From Kaistia soli DSM 19436 (lineage in GTDB: Bacteria > Pseudomonadota > Alphaproteobacteria > Rhizobiales > Kaistiaceae): a stretch of 64,000 nucleotides of DNA. Position 1 is the stretch's first letter. Every line of letters starts with the position of its first letter. The stretch covers positions 1,116,001 through 1,180,000 of the forward strand of contig NZ_FQUP01000001.1 of assembly GCF_900129325.1 (NCBI RefSeq), read 5' to 3'. The notes beneath the pieces are model-generated. The model saw only the letters and a program-made list of their open reading frames with translations, did no database searches and had not been told where the DNA came from. The position numbers and the translations under genes are program-made. Positions 36,080 through 44,709 of this stretch are shown here, piece after piece.

Positions 36080-37114
36080 GTGCAGGACGGGGACCTCGCC
36101 GCGAAGGACGCCCTCCAGGCCGGACCGGGACCGGAGGAGCAGCGCAATTCCTCCGCTGCGGCGGGGGGGTCGGCGCGTCACGTCGTGTGTACGCTTGGCG
36201 AGGGCTCCTATCTCCTTGGCATCGCCGGGCTAGTGAACTCGCTTGTTCACGCAGGCTTCGCCGGAGATATCCTCATCGGGTATCGCGGCGCCCTGCCTTC
36301 GTGGGTCGAACCGTTCCGAAAGGGTGCCAGCGACACATCATTCCAGATCACGCCCGATGTCCTCGTCAGGATGATCGTCGTCGAGGGCGACTGGCACCTC
36401 AACAACACCAAGGCGCATTTCATGGCCGATATCGCCGAGCGCCATGCCGCCGATGCGGAGCTCATCTACTATCTCGACTCGGATATCGTTGTGACGCATC
36501 CATGGCCGGCCTTCGCCGAGTGGGCGATGCAGGGCGTCGTCCTGGTCCACGATATCGCCGACAGCACCATGTCTCCCCATCATGCCTATCGCTATGCCTG
36601 GCGCGACCTCGCAGCGGCGAACGGCTACGAATGCCGCGCAGTCACTGGCTATTTCAACGGCGGTTGTATCGGCTTCTGCCGGAGGGACATGCGGTTTGTG
36701 CTGGCGTGGCGCACCTTGATGGACGCGGCCGCGCGGGCCGGCATCGATATGACGACGATGAAGGATACCGGCGGACGGCTGGAATTCGCGCGCCGCGATC
36801 AGGACGTGCTCAACGTTGCCGTCATGGCGACCGACGTCCCGCTGGCGCTGCTCGGCTTCGAGGCCATGGGGCAATATCCGTGGGTGAACACGATCATCCC
36901 GCACGCCATCAACTTCAGAAAGCCGTGGCTGCGGAACTACATCGTTGATGCACTTCGTGGCTTTCCCGCCAATCGGACGCACCTCGCCTATTGGCGGTTC
37001 GTCGAAGGCCCTCTGTGGCCGTTCACGCCGGCTCAGATCGCGTCGAAGAAGCGCCAGCTCGCGATCGCGCGCCTTATCTCGCTCCTGCATGTCAGGAGCT
37101 TTCGCGACCTCTGA
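36080..37114 (+). CDS. Glycosyltransferase, GT-A fold (GT8-like), unassigned
   Basis: A 344-residue probable glycosyltransferase. A DxD metal/nucleotide-sugar motif sits in ELIYYLDSDIVVTHPW; the later TGYFNGGCIGFCRRDM and FARRDQDVLNVAV match the acceptor/second-metal region of GT8-type enzymes. The start is a GTG at 36080 with AGGAGG five bases upstream. The open frame extends to 35942 but its first 46 residues look unstructured. It is alone on the plus strand between two minus-strand operons. Specificity is unknown. Confidence 0.8.
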   Translation: MQDGDLAAKDALQAGPGPEEQRNSSAAAGGSARHVVCTLGEGSYLLGIAGLVNSLVHAGFAGDILIGYRGALPSWVEPFRKGASDTSFQITPDVLVRMIVVEGDWHLNNTKAHFMADIAERHAADAELIYYLDSDIVVTHPWPAFAEWAMQGVVLVHDIADSTMSPHHAYRYAWRDLAAANGYECRAVTGYFNGGCIGFCRRDMRFVLAWRTLMDAAARAGIDMTTMKDTGGRLEFARRDQDVLNVAVMATDVPLALLGFEAMGQYPWVNTIIPHAINFRKPWLRNYIVDALRGFPANRTHLAYWRFVEGPLWPFTPAQIASKKRQLAIARLISLLHVRSFRDL

Positions 37115-37192
37115 CGACCTCATGAACCCGCTGGCATGAAGGCAAGGTCCGAACTATCGCGGCCGGGTCGATCCCGGGCGGGCCCAGCGGGA

Positions 37193-39436
37193 TCAGACCG
37201 AGTTGTGATAGGCCTGGATCGAGGGCGCGAACATCTCGGCGTCCTTATATCCGTATAGCTTGTGCTTGCTCGGGTTGACGCGGTTCATAACAACCATGAT
37301 CTCGCCCTTGCTCGTTCCCTCGAGCCGATCGGCGGCGAACTCAACCGACCGCATCCGCGTCCGCGCCCACTGGACGACGAGCACAGTGCGTTCGACCTGT
37401 CCGGCCAGATAGAGGGTGTCCGTGGAGGCGAGGACCGGAGCACTGTCGATGATGACGAGCCTCGCCTCCGACTGGGCGAGCTTCAAGAGGCGGGAGAGAT
37501 CCGCAAGGTAGAGGCCGCGGCGAATACGGGTCTTGCCGCGGGGCACAATGTCGATGCCGCTGCTCGCGTCGTGATGAATGATAGCGGAGATGTCGGCGTC
37601 GCCGGCGAGATAGTCCCCAAGCCCTTCGGCATGATCGAGATGGAACGCCGTGCTCAAGCTGCCGCGCAGGAGATCTCCGTCGATCAAGAGGACCGGCTGG
37701 CCAGCCGCAACAAGCTCGGCGGCCAGGGCACGCGCGACGAAAGTCTTGCCTTCGCCGTCAAGTGCCGAACTGACGATGAGGCTTGCCGGAAGGCGACCGC
37801 CATTCGACTGCTTCAGTGAAATGATGATCGAGCGAACGGCCTCGCCGAACGGGCCGCCAGGTCGCATCCGCGTACCGGACTGCCTGTCCTTCCCGAACCA
37901 CCGCGGGGCGATTGGTAGCAGACCCGCGGGAGCGAGAGACGAGAAGCGGCTCAATTGCTGTGCGCTGCGCACCCTCTGGTCCAGCATCTCGCGGATGAAA
38001 GCCACGGTGACGGCGATCGAAAGCGAAGCCAGCAGAGCACCAATCAGATAAAAGGAGCGGCCTCGACCCTGCGGAAACTGCGGAACCGTGGCGGGCGACA
38101 GCAATTCGACGTCCGCCTCCGGCATCATCGCCTGGTCAGACAGCGAGCGTCGGCGTTGTTCCAGCTTATCGAGCGCGGTCTGTTCGGTGGCAGCCGCGCG
38201 AACCAGTTCCTCGAGATCAGCCTGCTCCATGGCGGAGCGCGCAAGTTGATCCTCCGCCAGCCGCAACGCCTCGTTCACCTCACGACTTTCCCGGTTGAGG
38301 CTCGCGAGCTTGGCGCGCTCGGACTGGACATAACGCGAGATCTCGAGATCCAGCGCCGACCTGGACGCCTCCAGCTTCTGCTTCTGGGCGATGACCTCAT
38401 CGGCACCATTGCCGAAGGTCTTCAGCAGCCGATCGAGATCCACTTGTTCGCGGGCGATCTGGCGCTGCAGTTCGGCTATTGCGTCCGGCACGACGATTTC
38501 TTGCAACGCTTGCTCGCGGCCCGGCCCCTGCAGCGCAGCAATTGTCGTCAGCGTCTCTTTCGTGCTTTGAGCGATGTCCCCCGCCTTGGCGCTGAGATCG
38601 GCCGCCGCTTTCACCTGCTCGGCCCGCGCATCGAGAGACATCGCGCCGCGGCTTTCGCGATATGACTGGACGGCAGCGCGCGCCTCCTGGACACGCTGCT
38701 GCTGCTCGGCGATGCGGTGCGTAACCCATTGCTGGGTCGCTTCCAGGCGGCGACGGTCATTGTCGCCCCGTTCATCGAGATAGACGTTGAGAAGCGTGTT
38801 GGGCACGGCGGCGGCCAGTTTCGGATCCCGCGAGGTGAAGCCGATCTGGATAACGCTGGAAACCGGGTCCCGACTGACCGAAAGCGCGCGCTCATATTCC
38901 TCGACGACGCGGTTGTCGTCCGCATTTGACGTCGGTGTTTCCTCGGAAGTGCCCATCAAGTTGCGAAGGGCATCGCGCCACTCCGCGATCATGCTCGGCT
39001 TGCGCAAGGCGGGGTTGAATTCTTCCCGATCGGCCAGCTTGAGTTCTCGGACCATGCGCTCCGACGTGCTCCGCGCCAGCATCCGCTCGGTCTCCGACGA
39101 GAGTTCGAGTGTGTCGGTTCGGCCAGCCTCCCGCGCATCGAGCGTGTTGGCGAGCGAGTTGCGGATGATCAGGCGGGTATCAGCATGGTAGACCGGTTTC
39201 ATGGAGATGATCGCCGGCGAAATCGCGGCCGTAAGCAGCAGTGTCAAAACAACGATAAGAACGATTCTCCGCCTGATAAGCCGGAAGCCAGATGTAAGGT
39301 CGAAATCTTCCGGTCGTGCTTCCATGGCATCTGGTGATGAATAGCGTACGAAAGTTCGAGATATACTGTCGTTTGATGGGATCGCTACGGTCATCGGAGG
39401 CGTACCACTACCTGGTTCCATTAGTGACAGTTTCAT
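37193..39436 (-). CDS. Wzc/ExoP-like polysaccharide co-polymerase with tyrosine autokinase domain
   Basis: A 747-residue inner-membrane protein controlling chain length and export. The Wzz domain has membrane helices near residue 60 (RIVLIVVLTLLLTAAISPAI) and about residue 465, with a long coiled coil between them. The cytoplasmic BY-kinase domain shows SSALDGEGKTFVARAL (Walker A, about residue 560), VLLIDGDLLRGSL (Walker A') and LVIIDSAPVLASTDTL (Walker B). Three Tyr lie in the last 20 residues, a short version of the usual Tyr cluster. I put the start at the ATG at 39436, with GGAG upstream, overlapping the preceding glycosyltransferase by 29 bases. Confidence 0.92.
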   Translation of the reverse strand: MKLSLMEPGSGTPPMTVAIPSNDSISRTFVRYSSPDAMEARPEDFDLTSGFRLIRRRIVLIVVLTLLLTAAISPAIISMKPVYHADTRLIIRNSLANTLDAREAGRTDTLELSSETERMLARSTSERMVRELKLADREEFNPALRKPSMIAEWRDALRNLMGTSEETPTSNADDNRVVEEYERALSVSRDPVSSVIQIGFTSRDPKLAAAVPNTLLNVYLDERGDNDRRRLEATQQWVTHRIAEQQQRVQEARAAVQSYRESRGAMSLDARAEQVKAAADLSAKAGDIAQSTKETLTTIAALQGPGREQALQEIVVPDAIAELQRQIAREQVDLDRLLKTFGNGADEVIAQKQKLEASRSALDLEISRYVQSERAKLASLNRESREVNEALRLAEDQLARSAMEQADLEELVRAAATEQTALDKLEQRRRSLSDQAMMPEADVELLSPATVPQFPQGRGRSFYLIGALLASLSIAVTVAFIREMLDQRVRSAQQLSRFSSLAPAGLLPIAPRWFGKDRQSGTRMRPGGPFGEAVRSIIISLKQSNGGRLPASLIVSSALDGEGKTFVARALAAELVAAGQPVLLIDGDLLRGSLSTAFHLDHAEGLGDYLAGDADISAIIHHDASSGIDIVPRGKTRIRRGLYLADLSRLLKLAQSEARLVIIDSAPVLASTDTLYLAGQVERTVLVVQWARTRMRSVEFAADRLEGTSKGEIMVVMNRVNPSKHKLYGYKDAEMFAPSIQAYHNSV

Positions 39437-40577
39437 AGATTCGCTCCAGGGACCGGCGATAGGACGCCATGCTGAATTGGGCGAGATAGGCCGCGCGTGC
39501 CTGCATCGAGAGCGCGCGCCGCGTTTCGGGCTCGCTGACGAGGCGAGCCAGGGCCGAGGCCAGAGCGTCCACATCGCCGGGCGGCACGAAAAGGCCGGAG
39601 CTGCCATCGGTGATGACTTCCTCATGCGCGCCGACCCGTGTGGTGACGATGGCGAGGCCATGCGCCAGCCCCTCGACGACCGCCATCGCCAGACCCTCGG
39701 CATGGGAGGGCAGCGTGAGAATATCTGCGCGAGCGCAGAGCGCCCGCGTCTCGTCCGGACCAAGCCAGCCGGGCATCTCGACCCGGTCCGCAATTCCGAG
39801 CTCGCGGGCCTGCCGCCGGTATTCGTCCACCGGTCCGTCACCAGCAAGGACCGCCCGCCAGCGGAGCTGCATCATCGTGGGATGGCTCAATGCCCGAAGC
39901 AGTTCGGGAACGCCCTTGCGCTCGCTGAGCCGCCCAAGGAACACGATCCTTGTCTCGTCATTGTCGCGAAGCCTCGGCCCGCCCGGGTCGGGAACGCAGT
40001 TGGGGAGAACGGACACGCGGCGCTGATCGACCCCGAGCACGGTCGTCAGCGTCTGATGATCACGCCGGCCAAGCGCCACGACGTGATCTGCCTTCTTGAA
40101 CATCGGCAGAACCGCTGCCTGGTCCGCGGCGGAGCGGGCGTTGAAGTCGGCGGCGTAGTCGTAATCGTGCAAGTGAACGAGATGACGGCATCCAAGTCGG
40201 CGTGCGGCGGCCGTCAGGATACGCTTGCGCACCGTGCTGCCCCTGCCCGCAACGTGGATATGATGCACGCGCCGGGGCGACACGACACGGTCGCGGGTCA
40301 TCAGCAGGATCGCAAAGGCGAGCCTCGGCAATGAGGTCAGCGGAAACCAGCGAGGCCCGCGCGTATCCGTCACGACATGGACGATTCCGTCCTTGCCGAA
40401 GCTGTCGACGATATAGCCTGCCATGCGGCCGATGCCGCCGCCATGCTCACGGCCGCCGGCGACGTAATGGCGGACGGATAAGGCACCGGCTCTGGTCGAC
40501 CTGTCGTCGACGCCGGCCGGAATAGCCGTGCCATGCACGGTTTCCGGCCCGGAAATGCTGTTCAGCTCGGCGCGCAT
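39408..40577 (-). CDS. Glycosyltransferase family 4 protein
   Basis: A 389-residue GT-B fold enzyme. The C-terminal donor-binding domain is typical: RIVFLGRLSERKGVPELLRAL, then a Glu-containing LPSHAEGLAMAVVEGLAHGLAIVTTRVGAHEEVI, and GLFVPPGDVDALASAL. The N-terminal acceptor domain includes GGGIGRMAGYIVDSF. It overlaps the upstream glycosyltransferase by 16 bases and the downstream Wzc-like gene by 29, so all are one operon. The sugar is unknown. Confidence 0.91.
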   Translation of the reverse strand: MRAELNSISGPETVHGTAIPAGVDDRSTRAGALSVRHYVAGGREHGGGIGRMAGYIVDSFGKDGIVHVVTDTRGPRWFPLTSLPRLAFAILLMTRDRVVSPRRVHHIHVAGRGSTVRKRILTAAARRLGCRHLVHLHDYDYAADFNARSAADQAAVLPMFKKADHVVALGRRDHQTLTTVLGVDQRRVSVLPNCVPDPGGPRLRDNDETRIVFLGRLSERKGVPELLRALSHPTMMQLRWRAVLAGDGPVDEYRRQARELGIADRVEMPGWLGPDETRALCARADILTLPSHAEGLAMAVVEGLAHGLAIVTTRVGAHEEVITDGSSGLFVPPGDVDALASALARLVSEPETRRALSMQARAAYLAQFSMASYRRSLERIYETVTNGTR

Positions 40578-41671
40578 GGATCCACCACCTTGCGATAGAG
40601 CGAGGCCGCGGCGGCTCCGACAGCCTTGGGTGCGTTGGGGCCATTCGCCCAGGCAAGGGCGCTTGCTCCGAGCTCGGCCCGAAGGTCGGCGCCATGAGCC
40701 AGGAGTTTGATGGCGTGCGCCAGCTGCTGCGGATCGCCCGGCGGAACCACAAGTCCGAGACCGTTCTGCGTCACGCTGGCGCGGAGTTCTCCGACATCGG
40801 TCACGACGACAGGCTTGCCGAATGCGGCCGCGAGGTTGAGGACGCCGCTTTGCGAGGCCTCCGTATAGGGCAGCACGACGATGTCGGTGTCCGTGAAGAG
40901 CTGCGCCACTTCGGCGTCCTCGATGAAGTGATTGCGAATGTCGTAGCGATCCGGGTGGCCCATCAGGCCCCGAAAGGCCCAGGGATCATCCCCGCGGCCG
41001 GCGATCGTGATGCGGAGATTGGGCACGGTCTCGCCGAGCGCCGCCTCGGCCCGGATCAAATGCTCCAGGCCCTTATAGGCAAAGATCCGGCCGAACAGCA
41101 GGACGCGAAAAGCGTCGTCGCCTTGCGGCCGTGTCAGCTGCCTCTGGCGCGCGAAGTCCGCGTAACGCTGGATGCTCGGATGGGACAGCACATGGACGTG
41201 GTCGACAGGTTTCGCATAACGCTGCAGGACCATCTTCCGAAGGCTCTCGCCGTGGACGACGATGTGGCCGGACTGGCGGACCATCAGTTCGGTCGCCCAT
41301 CGCGGCAAGGTTCGGCTGTCGGCGTCTCCCGGATGCAGCTCGACGTCATGCACCGTGGTGACCAGGGGAATCGGGCGCCAGAACGGCGCGGCAAAGTTCA
41401 GCCAAAGCGTCGAGTTGCTGAGGAGATGGATCAGCGTCGGCGCTTCCTGCCTGATGAGTTGCGAAAGCTTCAGGAGAAAGATCGGGTTGGCGGGCGAGCG
41501 ATGTCGCGGCCAGTCCAACAGCCTCAGATCGACGGCGGGATCGAACCAAGACTCCAGATGAGCATAGCGGCGCTTCGGAACACCCAAGACCACAGGCAGA
41601 TGCTGCGCGACGCCATTCACGAAGGCGATCGTGTAGTCCTCGAGTTCGGCGACGAGCATCAGCACTTTCAT
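40562..41671 (-). CDS. Glycosyltransferase (GT-B fold, family 4-like)
   Basis: A 369-residue protein whose C-terminal half carries the GT4 pattern: RVLLFGRIFAYKGLEHLIRAEAAL, VVLPYTEASQSGVLNLAAAFGKPVVVTDVGEL, and GLVVPPGDPQQLAHAI. The N-terminus MKVLMLVAELEDYTIAFVNG begins with a Rossmann strand as expected. It lies 79 bases after the ExoF-like export gene and overlaps the next glycosyltransferase. The donor sugar is not evident. Confidence 0.9.
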   Translation of the reverse strand: MKVLMLVAELEDYTIAFVNGVAQHLPVVLGVPKRRYAHLESWFDPAVDLRLLDWPRHRSPANPIFLLKLSQLIRQEAPTLIHLLSNSTLWLNFAAPFWRPIPLVTTVHDVELHPGDADSRTLPRWATELMVRQSGHIVVHGESLRKMVLQRYAKPVDHVHVLSHPSIQRYADFARQRQLTRPQGDDAFRVLLFGRIFAYKGLEHLIRAEAALGETVPNLRITIAGRGDDPWAFRGLMGHPDRYDIRNHFIEDAEVAQLFTDTDIVVLPYTEASQSGVLNLAAAFGKPVVVTDVGELRASVTQNGLGLVVPPGDPQQLAHAIKLLAHGADLRAELGASALAWANGPNAPKAVGAAAASLYRKVVDPCAPS

Positions 41672-41750
41672 CGCCGCACCTCCACCGTACGGGCGAAGCG
41701 GCCGTCCTCGATGCGCCTTTGGGAAGCCAAGACGTGATGAAAGGTCAGCA

Positions 41751-42965
41751 TCAGCCTGATCCCTTCAGGAAGGATATGTCGAGGACGTCGCCCGGCATGA
41801 TCTCGGTATCCATCGACGCGGCGATTGGTGCCTTCTGTCCGGCGTTCGGCCGGTAGATTTCGACGACGGTCTGGAACTGGCGATCCGTCGCCTCGGACAG
41901 GTCGTCGCCTGCATTGAGAATTTGGCTCGAAAGAGCCTCGAGCTCGGCCTTCAAACGGGTTCGATCGGCCATCGCCTCCCGCATCTGCTGACTAATTTCC
42001 ATTCGCCAATTGATGTCAGCGGTCTTCAACTCGTACTCGACCGTGGCCCGACTTTGCCGCGCGCGCGCCATGAAGGCTTGGTTCTCAAGAAGATCCTGCG
42101 AGGCCTGCGACTGCACATGCTCCAGTTCCTGCAGGCGCGGCAGCGGCACCAGCCCCTTCTCAACCAGCGCCCGGGTCGTCTCGACCTGCCGGCCCGTCAG
42201 ATCCCGCTCGTTCTTCTGCAGGCCCGACTGTTGGTCGAGAACATCGATCTCTAGATCGTAGAGGGCGAGCGCATCGCGCAAGTGCACCTGGTTTTCCGTC
42301 CAGGTCTGGAGGCGGTCCTTCAGAATGTTGCCGTCGAGCGACGCAAGAGCGTCGCGGTCCTGCGCCGGCACGCTTCCAGCCGCCGCGGGTGGCGCAGCCG
42401 TCTCGCGCCTTGCCAGCTCGGAGTCGAGGCGGGCGATGCGACTGTTGACCTGCAACAACTGATAGGAAACCGTCTTCCATTTCGCCCGCAGCTCGGGGAT
42501 GTCGACCGCCGCCGCGTTCTGCTCCTGGTCCTGCCCGGCACCTCCGGCAAGGATCAGCGCATGGCGAACCGTCATTCCGGGCTCGAAGTCGATTGATCCG
42601 GGCCGCCGAACCTTGCCGCCGACATAGACAGGCCGGTATTTGGTCATTTCGACGAGGACGTTCGGCGCCTTCAGAATATCGCGCTTGGCGAGTTCCTCTG
42701 CGATGCGCGCCCCGGCTTCCTCGAGGCGCAGACCCTGGACGGCGATACCGCCGAGCTGCGGCATCATGATCCTGCCGTCGACATCAACCCTGCGATCGCC
42801 ATCGAATCTGGAAGCATCGGCCACAGATATGTGAACCGTGTCGCCGGGCTCGATCAGGAGGTCGGCCCGGCAGGGCGACATCCCCATCGTTAGAATCGCG
42901 AAGACAGCGAGCAGCGCTGCGCGGATATCCGGCTGAAGCAGGCTGGAACGGCATGTTGGCATCAT
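41751..42965 (-). CDS. Polysaccharide export protein (ExoF/Wza-like, poly_export and SLBB domains)
   Basis: A 404-residue periplasmic or outer-membrane protein. After a signal peptide (cleavage near residue 35) comes the polysaccharide-export domain, DLLIEPGDTVHISVADASRFDGDRRVDVDGRIMMPQLGGIAVQGL. An SLBB-type segment follows, VYVGGKVRRPGSIDFEPGMTVRHALILAGG. Residues of about 180-330 are strongly helical and probably coiled coil, as in S. meliloti ExoF. No lipobox Cys is placed as in E. coli Wza, although a Cys occurs close to the cleavage site. It heads the operon of two glycosyltransferases and the Wzc-like kinase. Confidence 0.88.
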   Translation of the reverse strand: MMPTCRSSLLQPDIRAALLAVFAILTMGMSPCRADLLIEPGDTVHISVADASRFDGDRRVDVDGRIMMPQLGGIAVQGLRLEEAGARIAEELAKRDILKAPNVLVEMTKYRPVYVGGKVRRPGSIDFEPGMTVRHALILAGGAGQDQEQNAAAVDIPELRAKWKTVSYQLLQVNSRIARLDSELARRETAAPPAAAGSVPAQDRDALASLDGNILKDRLQTWTENQVHLRDALALYDLEIDVLDQQSGLQKNERDLTGRQVETTRALVEKGLVPLPRLQELEHVQSQASQDLLENQAFMARARQSRATVEYELKTADINWRMEISQQMREAMADRTRLKAELEALSSQILNAGDDLSEATDRQFQTVVEIYRPNAGQKAPIAASMDTEIMPGDVLDISFLKGSG

Positions 42966-43368
42966 CGGGCTCTCTCACCCTGGAGACCGCCCTTCACAGG
43001 AAGGCCCCGGTCGGACCAGGCTTCGCATCACGCCATCGGCGGCTGTTCGGGACGCTTTAGGGCAGCCTCCGACATTCGGCGGCCACGGGAAAAGACTAGC
43101 GGAGATGCGACACGGGCCGCAGTTGGGCATATGGCGCATGCCGGCGATCGGTCCCTCGTCCATCGTCATCAGCCACACGAAACGCCGCAGCCAAATGTCG
43201 TTCGCGGCTAATGCTTTCGGCGACGATGCCTCGTCCTTTGGCGCCTCCCCCGAAATCGATTGACTCCGTTTCGCGTGGCGCCGCCGCGGACGATGCTGAG
43301 CTGTGTCGCCAGAAAGGCGGGCCGCCACGCGAAGCGGAGCCGCGACCTTGCAGACAGAGGCAAGCTTG
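42966..43368. other. Divergent promoter region between the exporter and polymerase genes
   Basis: About 400 bases between the minus-strand ExoF-like gene and the plus-strand Wzy-like gene. No gene is convincing here. The short frames that cross it are continuous with shadow frames of the neighbours. Its main visible element is the long inverted repeat at 43264-43339, annotated separately. Confidence 0.5.
43264..43339 (+). repeat. 17-base-pair inverted repeat in the leader of the polymerase gene
   Basis: CTCCGTTTCGCGTGGCG at 43264-43280 pairs with CGCCACGCGAAGCGGAG at 43323-43339. The single non-Watson-Crick position becomes a G-U pair in RNA. The 42-base loop holds a further small hairpin, CGCC-AGAAA-GGCG at 43307-43319. 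The structure ends 29 bases before the ATG at 43369, so it would lie in the 5' leader if the promoter is upstream. It could act in translational or transcriptional control, or be a DNA site. Confidence 0.6.
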
Positions 43369-44709
43369 ATGAGATCGTTGACTTACCGCGGAGATGGCAA
43401 GCTGTCGGTGCGCTGGCGGACCATCGAATGGTGGGGCGCGGGCATCTGCCTCCTCCTGCAGACGGGCGCATTCTTTCCGCTGCTGATGGCTGGTCCGGTG
43501 GGCGAACTCAGTGATGCCGGCAAGGCGAAGCTTCGGCTGGTGTCTCTCCCGGTCTATGCCTTCACGCTTCTGATCCTGTCGCAGAATGTCCGGCCCTTCC
43601 TGATCGCGCTCGCGCGCAATGTGCCGCTGCAACTGCTGACGCTGCTGCCCCTCGCCTCAGTGGTCTGGTCGGTCAGTCCGTCGACGACGCTGAGGCGTGC
43701 CATCGGCCTCTTGTTCAGCATCCTGCTCGCTTATGTGCTGGCGATCCGCTTCACACCGCGACAGCTGCTCCTATTGCTGATGATCGTGATCGGGGTCTGC
43801 ATCGTCGCGAGCCTCGGTGCGGTTGTGGCTTTGCCGAGCTACGCCAGGACACCGACCGACGGAACGATCCGTGGTGTGTTCCTCACCAAGAATACGCTCG
43901 GCTGGTATGCAAGCGTCCTGGCGCTGATCTGCGGTGTGATCGCGCTCGACGGCTCGATGGGATATCGGAAGACGGCATTGGCTCTGCTGGTCGCAAGCCT
44001 TGCCTGTCTCGCCGGTTCCACCTCGATGACAGCGATCATCGCGACAACGTCGGCGGCCTGCGTCTATGTCATCTATGCCCTGCTGCCGAAGGTCCGCGGC
44101 GTGGTGCGGGTCGTGTATGTCCTGGTTGTCATCCAGACAGCGGTGCTGATCCTCGTCGTGATGCACGAATATCTGGTGCCTCTCCTCACGGCGCTCGGCA
44201 AGGACGCGACGCTGACGGGGCGCGTGCCGCTCTGGGAACTGGTCGATGCCGAGATCAGCAGGCATCTGCTTCTCGGCTTCGGCTTTCAGGCATTCTGGAC
44301 CGAGGGGAACCCCTTGGCCTGGGCGATCTGGAACAAGGTCGCCTGGATGCCTCCCCATGCCCACAACGGCTATCGCGACATCCTGCTCAGCTTCGGCGTG
44401 GGCGGCTTCGTCCTGTTTTGCGGCGTCGTTATGCGCGCAGTCCATCAAGGCGCAGTGCTGCAGTGCCGGGAGCCTCAGGAGGGCTGGCTATGGCTAAACG
44501 TGTTCCTGATCATGGTGCTGGTCATGAACCTCACGGAGAGCCTGTTCCTGAATCAGAACGACTGCATCGCGACGATGTTCGCGACCGCGATCATCATGTT
44601 TTCCGTCTGCGCCCCTGTCCGCGCGGATCAGATCATTCGCTATTCGCCGGTGGCAGAGCCGGACTTCGCGCCGCCCCTCTCCCCCGCTACCAACGAGTCG
44701 AACCCGTGA
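43369..44709 (+). CDS. O-antigen ligase/polymerase family protein (Wzy/ExoQ-like)
   Basis: A 446-residue inner-membrane protein with about 10-12 helices. The Wzy_C/O-antigen ligase region shows GVFLTKNTLGWYASVLALI, followed by TGRVPLWELV, LLGFGFQAFW and the periplasmic-loop MPPHAHNGYRDILLSFGVGGF with its conserved His-Asn. In a Wzx/Wzy system it would polymerise repeat units in the periplasm. The ATG at 43369, with GAGG nine bases upstream, was preferred over a GTG at 43303 inside the inverted repeat. Its stop overlaps the start of the beta-helix gene. Confidence 0.9.
   Translation: MRSLTYRGDGKLSVRWRTIEWWGAGICLLLQTGAFFPLLMAGPVGELSDAGKAKLRLVSLPVYAFTLLILSQNVRPFLIALARNVPLQLLTLLPLASVVWSVSPSTTLRRAIGLLFSILLAYVLAIRFTPRQLLLLLMIVIGVCIVASLGAVVALPSYARTPTDGTIRGVFLTKNTLGWYASVLALICGVIALDGSMGYRKTALALLVASLACLAGSTSMTAIIATTSAACVYVIYALLPKVRGVVRVVYVLVVIQTAVLILVVMHEYLVPLLTALGKDATLTGRVPLWELVDAEISRHLLLGFGFQAFWTEGNPLAWAIWNKVAWMPPHAHNGYRDILLSFGVGGFVLFCGVVMRAVHQGAVLQCREPQEGWLWLNVFLIMVLVMNLTESLFLNQNDCIATMFATAIIMFSVCAPVRADQIIRYSPVAEPDFAPPLSPATNESNP

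Noticed and set aside
37170-37194. GATCCCG...CGGGATC inverted repeat between two convergent genes
   Set aside because: Overlaps the last codon of the Wzc-like gene and lacks a T-run, so terminator function is not supported.
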